Part shown: positions 35,247 to 44,951 of the stretch, piece after piece
Position numbering within the stretch: position 1 is the first letter of the stretch
Layout of the letters: each line of letters begins with the position of its first letter
DNA from: Legionella clemsonensis
GTDB lineage: Bacteria > Pseudomonadota > Gammaproteobacteria > Legionellales > Legionellaceae
Direction: 5' to 3'
DNA length: 64,000 nucleotides
NCBI RefSeq assembly: GCF_002240035.1
Contig: NZ_CP016397.1
Span: 2,320,501-2,384,500, forward strand
Notes under the pieces: generated by a model
The model's input: only the letters and a program-made list of their open reading frames with translations
What the model was told of the DNA's origin: nothing
Database searches by the model: none
Made by a program: the position numbers and the translations under genes

Positions 35247-36959
35247 ATGCGTGAAAAAACAGAATCTAGTGTCAATAATCATACTTTTACTAAATATATT
35301 TTTGTTCGTAGCGATAGAAAAGAGAAAGTCCAGCATAAGCGATTTAATGCTTATCAAGTAACACCGGCTCACCATATGAATTTATCCAGAGACGATGCTA
35401 AATTGTATGAGGACTCTGGTTATTTAAGTACCTTTATGCTTACTGGTGGCATGGGATTAGAGCAAGTCTTGAAGCTCAACACAAAATATGTGCATTTTAT
35501 CTGTATAGATAAATGCGTTTGTGAACACCTCTTTTTAACCGGCGGTACGAGAGGATTAACCATAGAGGGAAAAGAAACGACCGTACAGCGCCTTGATGGC
35601 ACCAGTTGGCAAAAACCACCCTTTAATCCTTTGATACCGCAACTATTTTTTACCAATACCATGCAGATTGAATTAGGTTTAATTGGTGTAAGAGACTTAA
35701 GTGAAGTATTGTTGGGAGGAAATTGGCAGGATTTCGCTCAGATCTATTCTCTCGAAAGAACTGAGGCAAGGGAAATGCTAACACCACAATACAGGGACGA
35801 TAAAACTTTTTATAATGATTTGAACAGTAAAACCACTCCCTATACTGTCGCATCGGGAATTTTTCGTTATACAGAAGCAAAAGAAAAATTAGAAAAGGGG
35901 CAACTGCTCCAACAGGCTTTTACCTGGTGGAATCAGCTCGAAAGTAAATCATTTTTTTGCTTTATCTATGGCATGTTTTACCGAGGCCGCCCCTATGAAT
36001 TGGCAGAAGTCTCTTCCAGAGAAATTTGGGAAATGCATAGACTTCACCTGAATTTAAATAGAATCTTTGCTAATAATCCAGAGGTCAAAAAATTTTTTAC
36101 TTTGAATATGGATATTGCCATGCAATTTCTTGGGACAAGTTCTTTTGATGAATTGTATCAACCTCTTGCTACTCGCTTTGTAGCTGAGATTAAAAACTTT
36201 TTGGCTTTGCCTGAAGATCTAAGGACACATCAGGCCCGACAAAGAATACCCATGGTCTATATTATTCAAAAAAAGTTGAATGTCGAAATTTGCTTCTGGC
36301 GACTTTATAAAAAAGTAGCCACCATGCGACCCAATGAGGCGGCCTCTCATGTTTTGCACATGGGGAAAGACAACATCATTCAAGGCTGGCATATTGCTAT
36401 AAATGATCCACGCCAACATGAAATCATTACCTCATTAATGACAATCAACGAGAACCTGAGGGATCTTATTACTATACAAATTCTTAACAGAAAGACAGAG
36501 TCAGCATCCCATCTTAAATCAAGCAACCATTTATTAGGAGAATGGTTTAAAGAGTTCGCAGCAAGATGGTCACGAGAACATAGCAATCATGCTACCCTGA
36601 CATTAATACCCTCTTCTCTTAAAAAATTATCTAGAACAGTTTGCCATTTCAACCGATTATTTGTTGAGTTTTCAAAATGTAGCCATAACGAGGAGCAAAA
36701 GAAGGCTTATCTTAAATTGCAGGACAAACTTGGTTCCGTAATTATGAAAGCAACACACCACCAAGCCCTTTCTTTAAAGCAAACTCAGCAGTTTATGGAA
36801 GAGAGCTTAAAAGAATTAACAAGGTATTTAGTTACTCTTCTGGCCGGACAAATAAAATTAATGCATTTTGTTAATCTGTCGAAGAAACTGGAACATTTTG
36901 AAAGAGATTATCTAACCAAGGAATGCGAACGGGTTAATATGGACTTTAATCCCGGATAA
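35247..36959 (+). CDS. Protein of unknown function, 570 residues
   Basis: No family was recognised. The N-terminal 110 residues look globular and mixed (TKYIFVRSDRKEKVQ, LTGGMGLEQVLKL, YVHFICIDKCVCEHLF, with a Cys-x-Cys). From about 200 to the end it is helical with alternating charged and aromatic patches. It has no signal peptide or membrane helix. A TATAAT lies about 36 bases before the ATG. The gene is flanked by other unknowns and looks like a lineage-specific protein; secretion is possible but unproven, and no PmrA-like box is present. Confidence 0.75.
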   Translation: MREKTESSVNNHTFTKYIFVRSDRKEKVQHKRFNAYQVTPAHHMNLSRDDAKLYEDSGYLSTFMLTGGMGLEQVLKLNTKYVHFICIDKCVCEHLFLTGGTRGLTIEGKETTVQRLDGTSWQKPPFNPLIPQLFFTNTMQIELGLIGVRDLSEVLLGGNWQDFAQIYSLERTEAREMLTPQYRDDKTFYNDLNSKTTPYTVASGIFRYTEAKEKLEKGQLLQQAFTWWNQLESKSFFCFIYGMFYRGRPYELAEVSSREIWEMHRLHLNLNRIFANNPEVKKFFTLNMDIAMQFLGTSSFDELYQPLATRFVAEIKNFLALPEDLRTHQARQRIPMVYIIQKKLNVEICFWRLYKKVATMRPNEAASHVLHMGKDNIIQGWHIAINDPRQHEIITSLMTINENLRDLITIQILNRKTESASHLKSSNHLLGEWFKEFAARWSREHSNHATLTLIPSSLKKLSRTVCHFNRLFVEFSKCSHNEEQKKAYLKLQDKLGSVIMKATHHQALSLKQTQQFMEESLKELTRYLVTLLAGQIKLMHFVNLSKKLEHFERDYLTKECERVNMDFNPG

Positions 36960-37190
36960 TTGGAGAAGCTCTTACACAATGGAGTTATACCACCCTGTTA
37001 CTAATTAACCCAATGCGAAACTTCTAATTTTCCATCGACAGATGCTTCAAGTTGCGCAAAAGCAACAGGAAATTTATTAATTTATAGAATAAGTAAGGGA
37101 TAGCTTTAATGAAGTAAGAGCGTAATCAAAGTTTTAATTTAGCCAAGAAGACCCGGTTGCCGCAAATGCGTCAACCAGATTTGCTACATT

Positions 37191-37784
37191 TCAGGGCTGC
37201 TGGTTGCTCGAAACTACTGGACTTTGAAGCGCTTCACGTTTTGGAAGTTTAAGATTAAAGAAACCTGCATATTGCATGAGGTAATGCAACAAATCACGGT
37301 TCCCTCCTTTATAAAAAACTACCTGAGCTGGATGAAGATTGGATTGATCAGCGGCTTGCTCTGGATGGGTGACCCTTAAAAATTCCAAAGCAGGATGAAG
37401 TAACATTTCTCTCAATTCAGCACTGACTTCTTTTAATTGGATAATAGCTTTTGAATAATCTTGTTTTAACTGCAAAGGGTCGAGTAAAGAACCCACTTTG
37501 TGGTGCTGTTCATAAACTTTTGTATAGGCGTTTAATTTTTCATTAAACTTAGCTTGGCGTTGTTCTAAACAATCAATTGCTGTATTTAGTTTCCTAGCGA
37601 AGTTAAACAAGGGGTCAAAATTGTCTTTATCCAATGCTTCTTGAATTTTCTTAAGCGAAAAAACTACCCCAAACGTTGGGATATAAGTTTGCACCCAACC
37701 ATTTCCTTTTTCAAAATAAAGGGCTGGAAAATTAGTATTCTTTGCTTTCCTAGCTAATTCAAGTAATCTCTCTTTATTTAACAT
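37191..37784 (-). CDS. Coiled-coil protein of unknown function, putative PmrA-regulated effector
   Basis: From ATG 37784 the product has 197 residues; an in-frame ATG 12 bases upstream is possible but would leave almost no leader after the predicted transcription start. GGAA precedes the chosen ATG. The first 45 residues are mixed. From 50 to 135 there is a charged helical, coiled-coil-like stretch, and a GGNRDLLHYLMQYAGFF segment sits near the end. No family was recognised. A PmrA-box-like promoter precedes it. Confidence 0.7.
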   Translation of the reverse strand: MLNKERLLELARKAKNTNFPALYFEKGNGWVQTYIPTFGVVFSLKKIQEALDKDNFDPLFNFARKLNTAIDCLEQRQAKFNEKLNAYTKVYEQHHKVGSLLDPLQLKQDYSKAIIQLKEVSAELREMLLHPALEFLRVTHPEQAADQSNLHPAQVVFYKGGNRDLLHYLMQYAGFFNLKLPKREALQSPVVSSNQQP

Positions 37785-37813
37785 TGCTATTTCCATACTA
37801 TTGAAGTAAGGCT

Positions 37814-37846
37814 ATAGTAACAGAATAGTGTTAAGTAAATATTAAA
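37814..37846 (-). promoter_or_regulatory. PmrA-box-like site and -10 for the 197-residue protein gene
   Basis: On the minus strand TTTAAT-ATTTA-CTTAAC (37830-37846) matches YTTAAK-N5-YTTAAK with one mismatch at the last base. TACTAT (37814-37819) follows after 10 bases. Another TTTAATATT copy lies just upstream, giving three related half-sites. Confidence 0.55.
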
Positions 37847-37954
37847 TTTGATTAATATTAAATCTCTTTTTTCTGTGCAGGACAAAAATTTTGCATCGCG
37901 TTCGTTGCGAGCTGCTAGTGAAGCCATTTTGAAATAATCTTATCTCTACCTTGT

Positions 37955-40900
37955 TTAAGCCTTCTCTTGAGGATTTGTTACAACTGCAGCCACTTTTTTA
38001 CTTTGCTTTCTATCCTGCCAAGTTTGAATAAGCACATAAAATGCAGGTACGAATACTACCGCCAAACAAGTGGAGGCCATCATCCCACTGGCCACAGCAA
38101 TACCAATGGAGCGTCGTGCATTCGCACCAGCTCCTGTTGCAAACACCAATGGCATTACTCCCATGATAAAGGCAAAGGAGGTCATAAGAATCGGCCGAAA
38201 TCGCGTTTTAGCCCCGAGTACGGCAGCTTCAATAGGGGACTTGTTATGAAGTAATTGCTGCTCACGTGCCACTTCGACAATTAAAATGGCGTTTTTGGCT
38301 GCTAGCGCAATTAATAGTAACAAACCAATTTGGGTATACATATTATTGTCTAAACCTAAACTGGACAAAGCCAATACGGTTCCAATTAACGTTAATGGCA
38401 CACTAAGAATAACTGCTGCCGGTGTAAACCAGTTTTCATATTGGCCTGCCAAAATCATATAAACCAATATTAAAGAAAGGGCAAAAATAAAATAGCTTAA
38501 ATTCCCTGCCACTTTTTCCTGATAAGCAGTGCTGGTCCATTCAAAAGATAAGCCAGCAGGCAACAATTTCCGGGCCAATTCTTCCATTGCTTGAATAGCT
38601 TGTCCTGAACTAAATCCAGGGGATGCTATCCCATTGATACTACTTGAAGGGTATAAATTATAAAGGGAAATAAGGGCAGGACCGATGGCCTGAGTAATAT
38701 TGGTGAGTGTCCCAAGAGGCACCATTTCCCCAGCCTGATTTTTAACGTAATAATTACGTACATCCTCAATGCTCATACGAGAGGATGCGTCCGCTTGTAC
38801 ATACACCTGGAACACCTGTCCAAATTTGGTAAACAGATTCACATAAGAAGACCCTAAATAAGTTTGTAACGTGTCAAACGCATCACCAACAGTTACGCCT
38901 AACGATTCAGCTTTTAATCGATTAAATGGCGCCAAAACTTGAGGTACTGCTGCTCGAAACGAGGTCATAAGTTTTTGCAGGGCGGGCTGTAGTGTTCCAT
39001 ATTGCACCAACTGGTCAGTAACCTTTTGCAATTTTAGGTAATCAAAAGATCCATCTTGCAGTTCAACCTGCATTTGAAACCCACCTGATAATCCCAAACC
39101 CTGAATAGGGGGCGGAACGACTACCAGCACTTTGGCATCGAGGGTTTTTGCCGCAATCTCATTAAATTTATTATAAAGTGATCTTAAATCCTCCCCCTTT
39201 CCTCTTAGACTCCAATCTTTAAACATGATGTATACAACTCCAGCATTTGCCAGACTGGCATTGTTATCGAGTAAGGAAATCCCATCAATGGCAATTACAT
39301 TTTCCACACCATCCACCTTGGAGGCTTCCTTGGTTAATTTATCAAGAACTGCCTCCGTTCGATCCAGGGTAGCACCATCCGGCAACAAGACATTTAAAAC
39401 GAGATAGCCTTGATCTTCGATTGGAATAAATCCAGTGGGAATACGGGTAATTCCGAAAATGGCAATCGCAACCAGGATAATACCCACCAAACAAGTATAA
39501 GCACTGCGATTGACGAGACGACCAATAAATCGTACATAAGCTGCTTCCAATGGATTGTAAAAGCGATCAAAAGTTCGGAAAATGATATTTTTTTGCCTGT
39601 GGGGATCGATGGGCCGAAGCCATAAAGCACATTGCGTAGGCTTCAAGGTCATTGCGTTAATTGCACTAATGAATGCGGTTGCAGCAATCACCAAGGCAAA
39701 CTGAGCATACATTGCACCCGTTAATCCAGGCATAAATCCCGCTGGGACAAATACAGCCATCAATACCAAGGTAATACCCACAATCGGGCCAAAGAGTTCC
39801 CGCATGGTTTCAATAGACGCTTCCTTAGGTGCTATTCCACGTTCAATATGCTGGGTCACCCCTTCTACAATAACAATCGCATCGTCAACCACGATACCAA
39901 TAGCTAATACCAAGGCAAACAAGGTAAGGAGGTTAATGGTATAGCCTAATAAAAACATGGCGAAGAACGTGCCAATAATTGTTACGGGTACAGTGGTTGC
40001 AGGCACTAACGTGGCGCGAAAGTTTTGTAAGAAAACAACGATAACTAGTAATACTAAGAGACCGGCTTCAAATAAGGTTTTATAAACTTCATCCACCGAA
40101 GCCTTCACGAAGATAGTCGTATCAAAAGGGATAGAATATTGCATACCTGGAGGAAATTTCTTTGCCATTTTGGCCACTGTTTTACGCACTTCCTGAGCTA
40201 CCTCTAATGCGTTAGCGCCAGGAAGCTGAAATATACCGATAGCAGCGGTGGGCTTGCCATTGAGTTTGGCAAGCTGGCTATAACTTGAGGAACCAAGCTC
40301 CACGCGTCCTACATCACGAATACGAATAATTTGGGCACTGCTGCTGGCATTAGCACCTTCATCCGACTGCGTTGCCACAGTTTTGACGATGATATCGGCA
40401 AATTCATCAGGATTGGCAAGCTGTCCGGGCACATTCACTGTAAATTGATAGGAGGGTTTGCCTGTCACGGGGGGAGCAGCAATTTGCCCTGCTGAAACCT
40501 CTTTATTTTGATGGCTAATCGCAAGGAGTACGTCTTTGGGGGTCAAAGAATAAGCATACATTTTCTTAGGATCCAGCCAAACCCGCATGGCATAAGTCCC
40601 CGAACCAAAGATAATGACATTCCCTACCCCTGGCAACCTGGATAATTCATCTTGCATATTAATGGCGGCATAACTGTCAAGAAACAAACCATCATATTCG
40701 CCGTGCTCGGAAGTCAAGTTAATAAACTGCAAAATAGCGGTGGATTTTTGTTGAACCACAACCCCTTGCTGTTGTACGGACTCTGGTAATTGGGCCATTG
40801 CCGCCTGGACACGATTTTGTACCAACACCTGTGCATAGTTAAGATCTGTACCAATAGCAAAGGTCACAATGAGATTATAATTACCACTATTGGTGCTGGT

Positions 40901-41143
40901 GGATTGCATGTACAACATATCTTCCACCCCATTAACCTGCTGTTCAATGGGGAGCGCTACCGTTTTTATCAATGTTTTCGCATCGGCACCAGGGTAGTTG
41001 GTCGTTACTTGAATGGTAGGAGGAACAATCTCCGGATATTGGGAAACAGGCAAAATACCTATGGCAATGATGCCAAGAAACACTAACAAAAGCGCAATGA
41101 CATTCGCAAGTACAGGCCGTTCGATAAAAAATTTAGAAATCAT
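37955..41143 (-). CDS. RND multidrug efflux pump, inner-membrane transporter (AcrB/MexB family)
   Basis: At 1062 residues this is a full-length hydrophobe/amphiphile RND transporter. It begins MISKFFIERPVLANVIALLL. The proton-relay Asp pair lies in AIGIVVDDAIVIVEGV and the Lys in LAAKNAILIVE. Two large periplasmic loops follow helices 1 and 7. It is the last gene of a three-gene minus-strand operon (outer-membrane factor, adaptor, pump) and overlaps the adaptor gene by one base. The substrate range is unknown. Confidence 0.95.
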   Translation of the reverse strand: MISKFFIERPVLANVIALLLVFLGIIAIGILPVSQYPEIVPPTIQVTTNYPGADAKTLIKTVALPIEQQVNGVEDMLYMQSTSTNSGNYNLIVTFAIGTDLNYAQVLVQNRVQAAMAQLPESVQQQGVVVQQKSTAILQFINLTSEHGEYDGLFLDSYAAINMQDELSRLPGVGNVIIFGSGTYAMRVWLDPKKMYAYSLTPKDVLLAISHQNKEVSAGQIAAPPVTGKPSYQFTVNVPGQLANPDEFADIIVKTVATQSDEGANASSSAQIIRIRDVGRVELGSSSYSQLAKLNGKPTAAIGIFQLPGANALEVAQEVRKTVAKMAKKFPPGMQYSIPFDTTIFVKASVDEVYKTLFEAGLLVLLVIVVFLQNFRATLVPATTVPVTIIGTFFAMFLLGYTINLLTLFALVLAIGIVVDDAIVIVEGVTQHIERGIAPKEASIETMRELFGPIVGITLVLMAVFVPAGFMPGLTGAMYAQFALVIAATAFISAINAMTLKPTQCALWLRPIDPHRQKNIIFRTFDRFYNPLEAAYVRFIGRLVNRSAYTCLVGIILVAIAIFGITRIPTGFIPIEDQGYLVLNVLLPDGATLDRTEAVLDKLTKEASKVDGVENVIAIDGISLLDNNASLANAGVVYIMFKDWSLRGKGEDLRSLYNKFNEIAAKTLDAKVLVVVPPPIQGLGLSGGFQMQVELQDGSFDYLKLQKVTDQLVQYGTLQPALQKLMTSFRAAVPQVLAPFNRLKAESLGVTVGDAFDTLQTYLGSSYVNLFTKFGQVFQVYVQADASSRMSIEDVRNYYVKNQAGEMVPLGTLTNITQAIGPALISLYNLYPSSSINGIASPGFSSGQAIQAMEELARKLLPAGLSFEWTSTAYQEKVAGNLSYFIFALSLILVYMILAGQYENWFTPAAVILSVPLTLIGTVLALSSLGLDNNMYTQIGLLLLIALAAKNAILIVEVAREQQLLHNKSPIEAAVLGAKTRFRPILMTSFAFIMGVMPLVFATGAGANARRSIGIAVASGMMASTCLAVVFVPAFYVLIQTWQDRKQSKKVAAVVTNPQEKA

Positions 41144-42309
41144 TATGCATTTCCTAATGAATTGCTTTGCACTTTTGGGTTTACCCCATTACCAGGTGTT
41201 GCATTCTGTAAACCATCAACGATCACCTTGTCGTCTTTCTCAAGTCCTTTAAGAATTGCCCGTTTCCCCTGCTCCATACTACCAAGCACTACCCGCTTTG
41301 TTTCCACATAATTATTGTTATCAACCGTATATAAATAAGGGCCAATTTGATCGTATTGAATGGCTGTATCAGGCACAGTGAGTTGTGGTTGTGGTTTACG
41401 AACTGGAATTCTTACCTGGACATAAAGGCCTGGTAATAAAACGTGATTTTCATTAGATAAGATAGCTCGGAACTGCATAGTACCCGTTGAGGCATTAAGA
41501 CCAGTATTTACGAAATCCAGTTTACCCCGATGCGGGAAATTGGTTTCATTTTGCATGCCCACAAAAACAGGGATTTTACTAATATCGGAGGGTTTAAAGC
41601 CTCTGGCCTTTGCTGCCTCACGAAGTTTAATTAAGTCCAGTTCATTTAAATTAAAATAAACATAGATTGGATTGATTTGTTCAAGCGTAGCCAGGTTTGT
41701 TGCCTTGCCATTTCCTACCAGATTGCCTGGATCCACCAAATGACGACCAATACGACCATCAAAAGGAGCCCGCACATGAGTATAGCTGTAATTAATGGCA
41801 GCGACCTTGGCATTGGCCACATTTTTGGCGATGGCTGCCTTACTTTCTTCAGCCTGAGCTCGCCATTTTTCTACATTTTTTAAGGAAGTCGCATTTTCTT
41901 TATACATCTGCCGCTGACGTTCATATTCGGCTTGGTTATAAGCATGGGCGGCTTTGGCTATAGCGACTTGAGATTCAGCCTCCAAAAGCTTTTCCAAATA
42001 AGGCTGTGGCTCAATAATGAATAATTCCTGCCCTTCTTTTACAAAGCTACCATCGGTAAATTTAACGGCATCAAGATAACCCTCAACACGTGCCACCAAA
42101 TTCACTGAATTATACGCCACGGTATTGCCGGTTTGAGTAATATACTCGCCCATTTCCACTACTTCCGGATTTTTAACAAAGACTACGGGCACCGGTAAAG
42201 TATCGGTTGTACTTTTTGTTTTGTGATGGAAAATGAAATAAAGAAGCAAAACTATAACAAAACTAACTATTGCAATTTTTATTATTTTTCGATTTCTCAC
42301 TGAATTCAT
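41143..42309 (-). CDS. RND efflux periplasmic adaptor (AcrA/MexA family)
   Basis: The 388-residue adaptor has one N-terminal membrane helix (about 10-27) instead of a lipobox, a biotinyl-lipoyl half-motif (AYNSVNLVARVEGYL), a helical hairpin (about 95-150) and beta-barrel regions (HVRAPFDGRIGRHLVDPGNLV). It links the pump to the outer-membrane channel. Its genes are packed: 3 bases after the channel gene and one base overlapping the pump gene. Confidence 0.94.
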   Translation of the reverse strand: MNSVRNRKIIKIAIVSFVIVLLLYFIFHHKTKSTTDTLPVPVVFVKNPEVVEMGEYITQTGNTVAYNSVNLVARVEGYLDAVKFTDGSFVKEGQELFIIEPQPYLEKLLEAESQVAIAKAAHAYNQAEYERQRQMYKENATSLKNVEKWRAQAEESKAAIAKNVANAKVAAINYSYTHVRAPFDGRIGRHLVDPGNLVGNGKATNLATLEQINPIYVYFNLNELDLIKLREAAKARGFKPSDISKIPVFVGMQNETNFPHRGKLDFVNTGLNASTGTMQFRAILSNENHVLLPGLYVQVRIPVRKPQPQLTVPDTAIQYDQIGPYLYTVDNNNYVETKRVVLGSMEQGKRAILKGLEKDDKVIVDGLQNATPGNGVNPKVQSNSLGNA

Positions 42310-42312
42310 ACA

Positions 42313-43866
42313 TCACCAATTTGGTAGATAAAGCTGTTTCAAGCGCTGCTTTTTTGTGGCTGGAGGTAAATGATTTTGTGGCTTAAGTAAATTACCCCAA
42401 TTCGTGCGCGCTGCCATTTCTTGTTTAATATGGTTGGGAACAACATCATTACAACAACGGATTTGCCAGCCCCCCCCCAATGCCCGATAAAGTGCAACCA
42501 ATGACAAAGCAACTTCCCCCTGTACATTAGTTAATGAGGTTTGTACTCGCAATTGTTGCCTTTCAACATCTAACACAGTGGTATAATTCGACTCACCTTC
42601 CCTATAGCGCGTTAATGCCAGTTTTGTAGAGGCAGTTGCAGACTGGTTGGCTTTAACAAGGTAATTTTCCGATTTTTTAGCTTCAATGTAGCGAGTAATA
42701 TTATCTTGCACTTCCTGTTGCGCCTGCAGCACCAAATTAATGTATTTTAATAAGGCTTGTTGAAAAGCGGCGTCCTGCATACGCACAGCATTGGTAATCT
42801 GACCATAATTTAAGATAGGCCAAGTCACTGAAGGCCCTGCGGTAATTTGTCGGTTTGACCAGCGAAAAATATCGCTGATTGAATTACTACCAACACTATT
42901 GGCCGCAAACACAAATGTACCAGCCAATGATAGAGCAGGGAATAAATTTGCTTTCGTTGCACCAATTGCTTCCGATTGCGCGATAGCCTCTAACCGAGCT
43001 TGATGTATATCGGGTCTCTTAGCCAAAGCTTCTCGAGGAATACCTACAGCAACTGTAGGAGGCGTCCTAGGAATTCCCTTGCTTTTGGTAAGGAAAGCAT
43101 CAACTTGATTTGGTACTATGCCAAGCAATACTGCTAATTTATCTTTTTGTTTCTGTAAGTTGCTCACCAAAGTAGGTAGTGTTGCTTGTGTTTCTGCCAG
43201 CTCTGTCTGAGCCTGTTCCACATCCAAGAGGCTCGTTTGCCCCCCTTTGTAACGAGATTTAGCGATTCGCAAACTCATAGACTGCAATTGGATATTCGCT
43301 TTAGTGATTTGAATTAGTTTTTCATAAGTACGAATACTGATGTAAGCACTGGCAATCTCTGAAGTTAGAATAACCAGCGCATTATCATAAGCAGCTACTG
43401 ATGCTAAAAAAGCAGCATCGTCAGATTGGATGGCCCTGCGATATTTACCCCAAAAATCAATCTCCCAACTGGCTGTAACACCTAGTGCAGCGGTTTCAAA
43501 GCTCGAAGGTAATAAATTTTGCAATGAGCTACCACCAATGCGGTTGTAAGTATAATTACCTATAACTGCCTGCTGTTGCGGATAAAGTTCACCGACTGTT
43601 TGAGCCAGTTGTGCTCTGGCTTGCAATACACGTACACCGGCACTCTGGACAGACAAATTGTTGTGATAACCTTGCTCAATTAAACAGGTTAAGGTAGGGT
43701 CATTAAACGCTTTCCACCAGTTTGCATCTCTTGGCGGGGTTGTTTTAACCGAAGGGCTTTTCTGTAACCACTGACTGGCAACAGGTTTAATTGGCTCTTT
43801 ATAATTTGGGCCAACCATACAGGAAGCAAGAAACAAGCAGACTATTGCCGTAGAAATCTTTACCAT
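42313..43866 (-). CDS. RND efflux outer-membrane lipoprotein channel (OprM/NodT family)
   Basis: At 517 residues this is a TolC-fold outer-membrane factor. The signal peptide ends in a lipobox LASC (Cys16), so it is lipid-anchored like OprM. Duplicated channel repeats show WWKAFNDPTL, ASWEIDFWGKYRR and RPDIHQARLEAIAQ. It is the first gene of the efflux operon. The upstream 250 bases hold promoters for this operon and the divergent gene at 44121. Confidence 0.94.
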   Translation of the reverse strand: MVKISTAIVCLFLASCMVGPNYKEPIKPVASQWLQKSPSVKTTPPRDANWWKAFNDPTLTCLIEQGYHNNLSVQSAGVRVLQARAQLAQTVGELYPQQQAVIGNYTYNRIGGSSLQNLLPSSFETAALGVTASWEIDFWGKYRRAIQSDDAAFLASVAAYDNALVILTSEIASAYISIRTYEKLIQITKANIQLQSMSLRIAKSRYKGGQTSLLDVEQAQTELAETQATLPTLVSNLQKQKDKLAVLLGIVPNQVDAFLTKSKGIPRTPPTVAVGIPREALAKRPDIHQARLEAIAQSEAIGATKANLFPALSLAGTFVFAANSVGSNSISDIFRWSNRQITAGPSVTWPILNYGQITNAVRMQDAAFQQALLKYINLVLQAQQEVQDNITRYIEAKKSENYLVKANQSATASTKLALTRYREGESNYTTVLDVERQQLRVQTSLTNVQGEVALSLVALYRALGGGWQIRCCNDVVPNHIKQEMAARTNWGNLLKPQNHLPPATKKQRLKQLYLPNW

Positions 43867-44059
43867 GTGCGCTACTATTTCCCTATATTTATTCAGCCCT
43901 TAATTAAGCAAGGATCTCATCGGCAAAATGCTTAATCTGCAAGCCACGCTCTGGGTTATATTATCTGTGATAGCGCAAATGAACAAGGGTCATGAAAAAC
44001 TATTAATGTAGTTTCTAGCGAAAAAATTGTTGTTTAATTAAATAAATTTTCTTAAAAAA

Positions 44060-44092
44060 TTAATTTTCCCTTAAGCATTTAGAAATATAATT
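44060..44092 (+). promoter_or_regulatory. PmrA-box-like site and -10 for the 169-residue protein gene
   Basis: ATTAAT-TTTCC-CTTAAG (44060-44076) matches YTTAAK-N5-YTTAAK with one mismatch at the first base. A perfect TATAAT (44087-44092) follows after 10 bases, and the ATG lies 28 bases further on. Confidence 0.55.
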
Positions 44093-44120
44093 GAACAATT
44101 AGATTAAAAAAGGGGAAGAA

Positions 44121-44630
44121 ATGCGTACAAAGATAGAACTTGATGATGATAAAAAAATTTCGGCAGCAGTAAAAACTGGTTTGGGCTCCTGGTTTCATTA
44201 TGACCGTGATGATATTACCCCCGGAAGTATTTATTTTCATCCAAACTATCGGCAAAATTTCAACAAAGACAATATCGTAGATAAGTTGCAGAAAGATCAA
44301 ACACTAAATGGTATTGTTTTTAGACCCAGCTCTCAGTCTGGATTTACGACGGTTAGTATTCTTCAAAAAAATGGCGCTTTTAATTTTGTAATGGCCAATA
44401 TTGAACTTAATAAACTGGAAAAGAGTTACAATGATTATGGATTAAATTTAGGCAATTCTATTTTTGAAATTATTAAGGCATACCGTGCAGATAGTTCGAA
44501 AGAATTGAAAGATATAAAAAAACATATGAATGATAAATTATCAGACATACTATTGGAAAGAAAAACTGAGTTAGAAAATTTTTCTAAAAAACAAGCTCAG
44601 CACGCTGCGTGTTTCATGGTTGATTATTGA
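44121..44630 (+). CDS. Protein of unknown function, putative PmrA-regulated effector
   Basis: The 169-residue protein has a mixed N-terminal two thirds (LGSWFHYDRDDITPGSIYF, LNGIVFRPSSQSGFTTVSIL) and a charged helical C-terminal third ending in CFMVDY. It has no signal peptide or known family. A strong AAGGGGAAG ribosome site precedes the ATG. A PmrA-like box with TATAAT sits upstream, and a 9-bp stem-loop follows at 44668. An effector role is inferred from the promoter only. Confidence 0.75.
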   Translation: MRTKIELDDDKKISAAVKTGLGSWFHYDRDDITPGSIYFHPNYRQNFNKDNIVDKLQKDQTLNGIVFRPSSQSGFTTVSILQKNGAFNFVMANIELNKLEKSYNDYGLNLGNSIFEIIKAYRADSSKELKDIKKHMNDKLSDILLERKTELENFSKKQAQHAACFMVDY

Positions 44631-44667
44631 GTAACCGCTACTGAAAAACTTTGTTCCTAGTTATTCC

Positions 44668-44693
44668 GAGCTCTCTCAGCACGAAGAGAGCTC
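44668..44693 (+). terminator. Stem-loop after the 169-residue protein gene
   Basis: GAGCTCTCT (44668-44676) pairs perfectly with AGAGAGCTC (44685-44693) around an 8-base loop. AAATTT follows instead of a pure T-run. It is a likely terminator. Confidence 0.6.
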
Positions 44694-44771
44694 AAATTTA
44701 CTACAATTTTTTGCCAGCGATATCATTTATTTTAAATCTATACTTAATAGTACAGATTAGCAGGAGACATC

Positions 44772-44927
44772 ATGGCAAAGAAAACAACACCAGCATCCAG
44801 CTTTACCAAAGAAAAGAAAAAAGTATCGAAGAAGAAATTAAAAGAGATTTCAGGAGGTTTTGACAAGAGTCGTACCGATATATTAACGCCCATCAAAACC
44901 CCTACTGCACCCAGTGTAAGGAATTAA
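44772..44927 (+). CDS. 51-residue basic peptide with a double-glycine-leader-like motif
   Basis: A short frame starts at ATG 44772 behind AGGAGA at ideal spacing and ends at TAA 44925-44927. The first 29 residues are Lys-rich and end in VSKKKLKEISGG, fitting the consensus LSxxELxxIxGG of leaders cut by C39-type ABC transporters. A 22-residue tail follows (start FDKSRTDILTPIK). Such leaders belong to bacteriocins, microcins and signalling peptides. No C39 peptidase-transporter or immunity gene is in the window, so the likeness may be chance. Confidence 0.6.
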   Translation: MAKKTTPASSFTKEKKKVSKKKLKEISGGFDKSRTDILTPIKTPTAPSVRN

Positions 44928-44951
44928 ATCTTACGAAGGCATAATAAAAGT

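Noticed and set aside
37955-43866. Efflux system as something novel
   Set aside because: All three genes have full length and normal motifs in the usual order; it is an ordinary RND operon.
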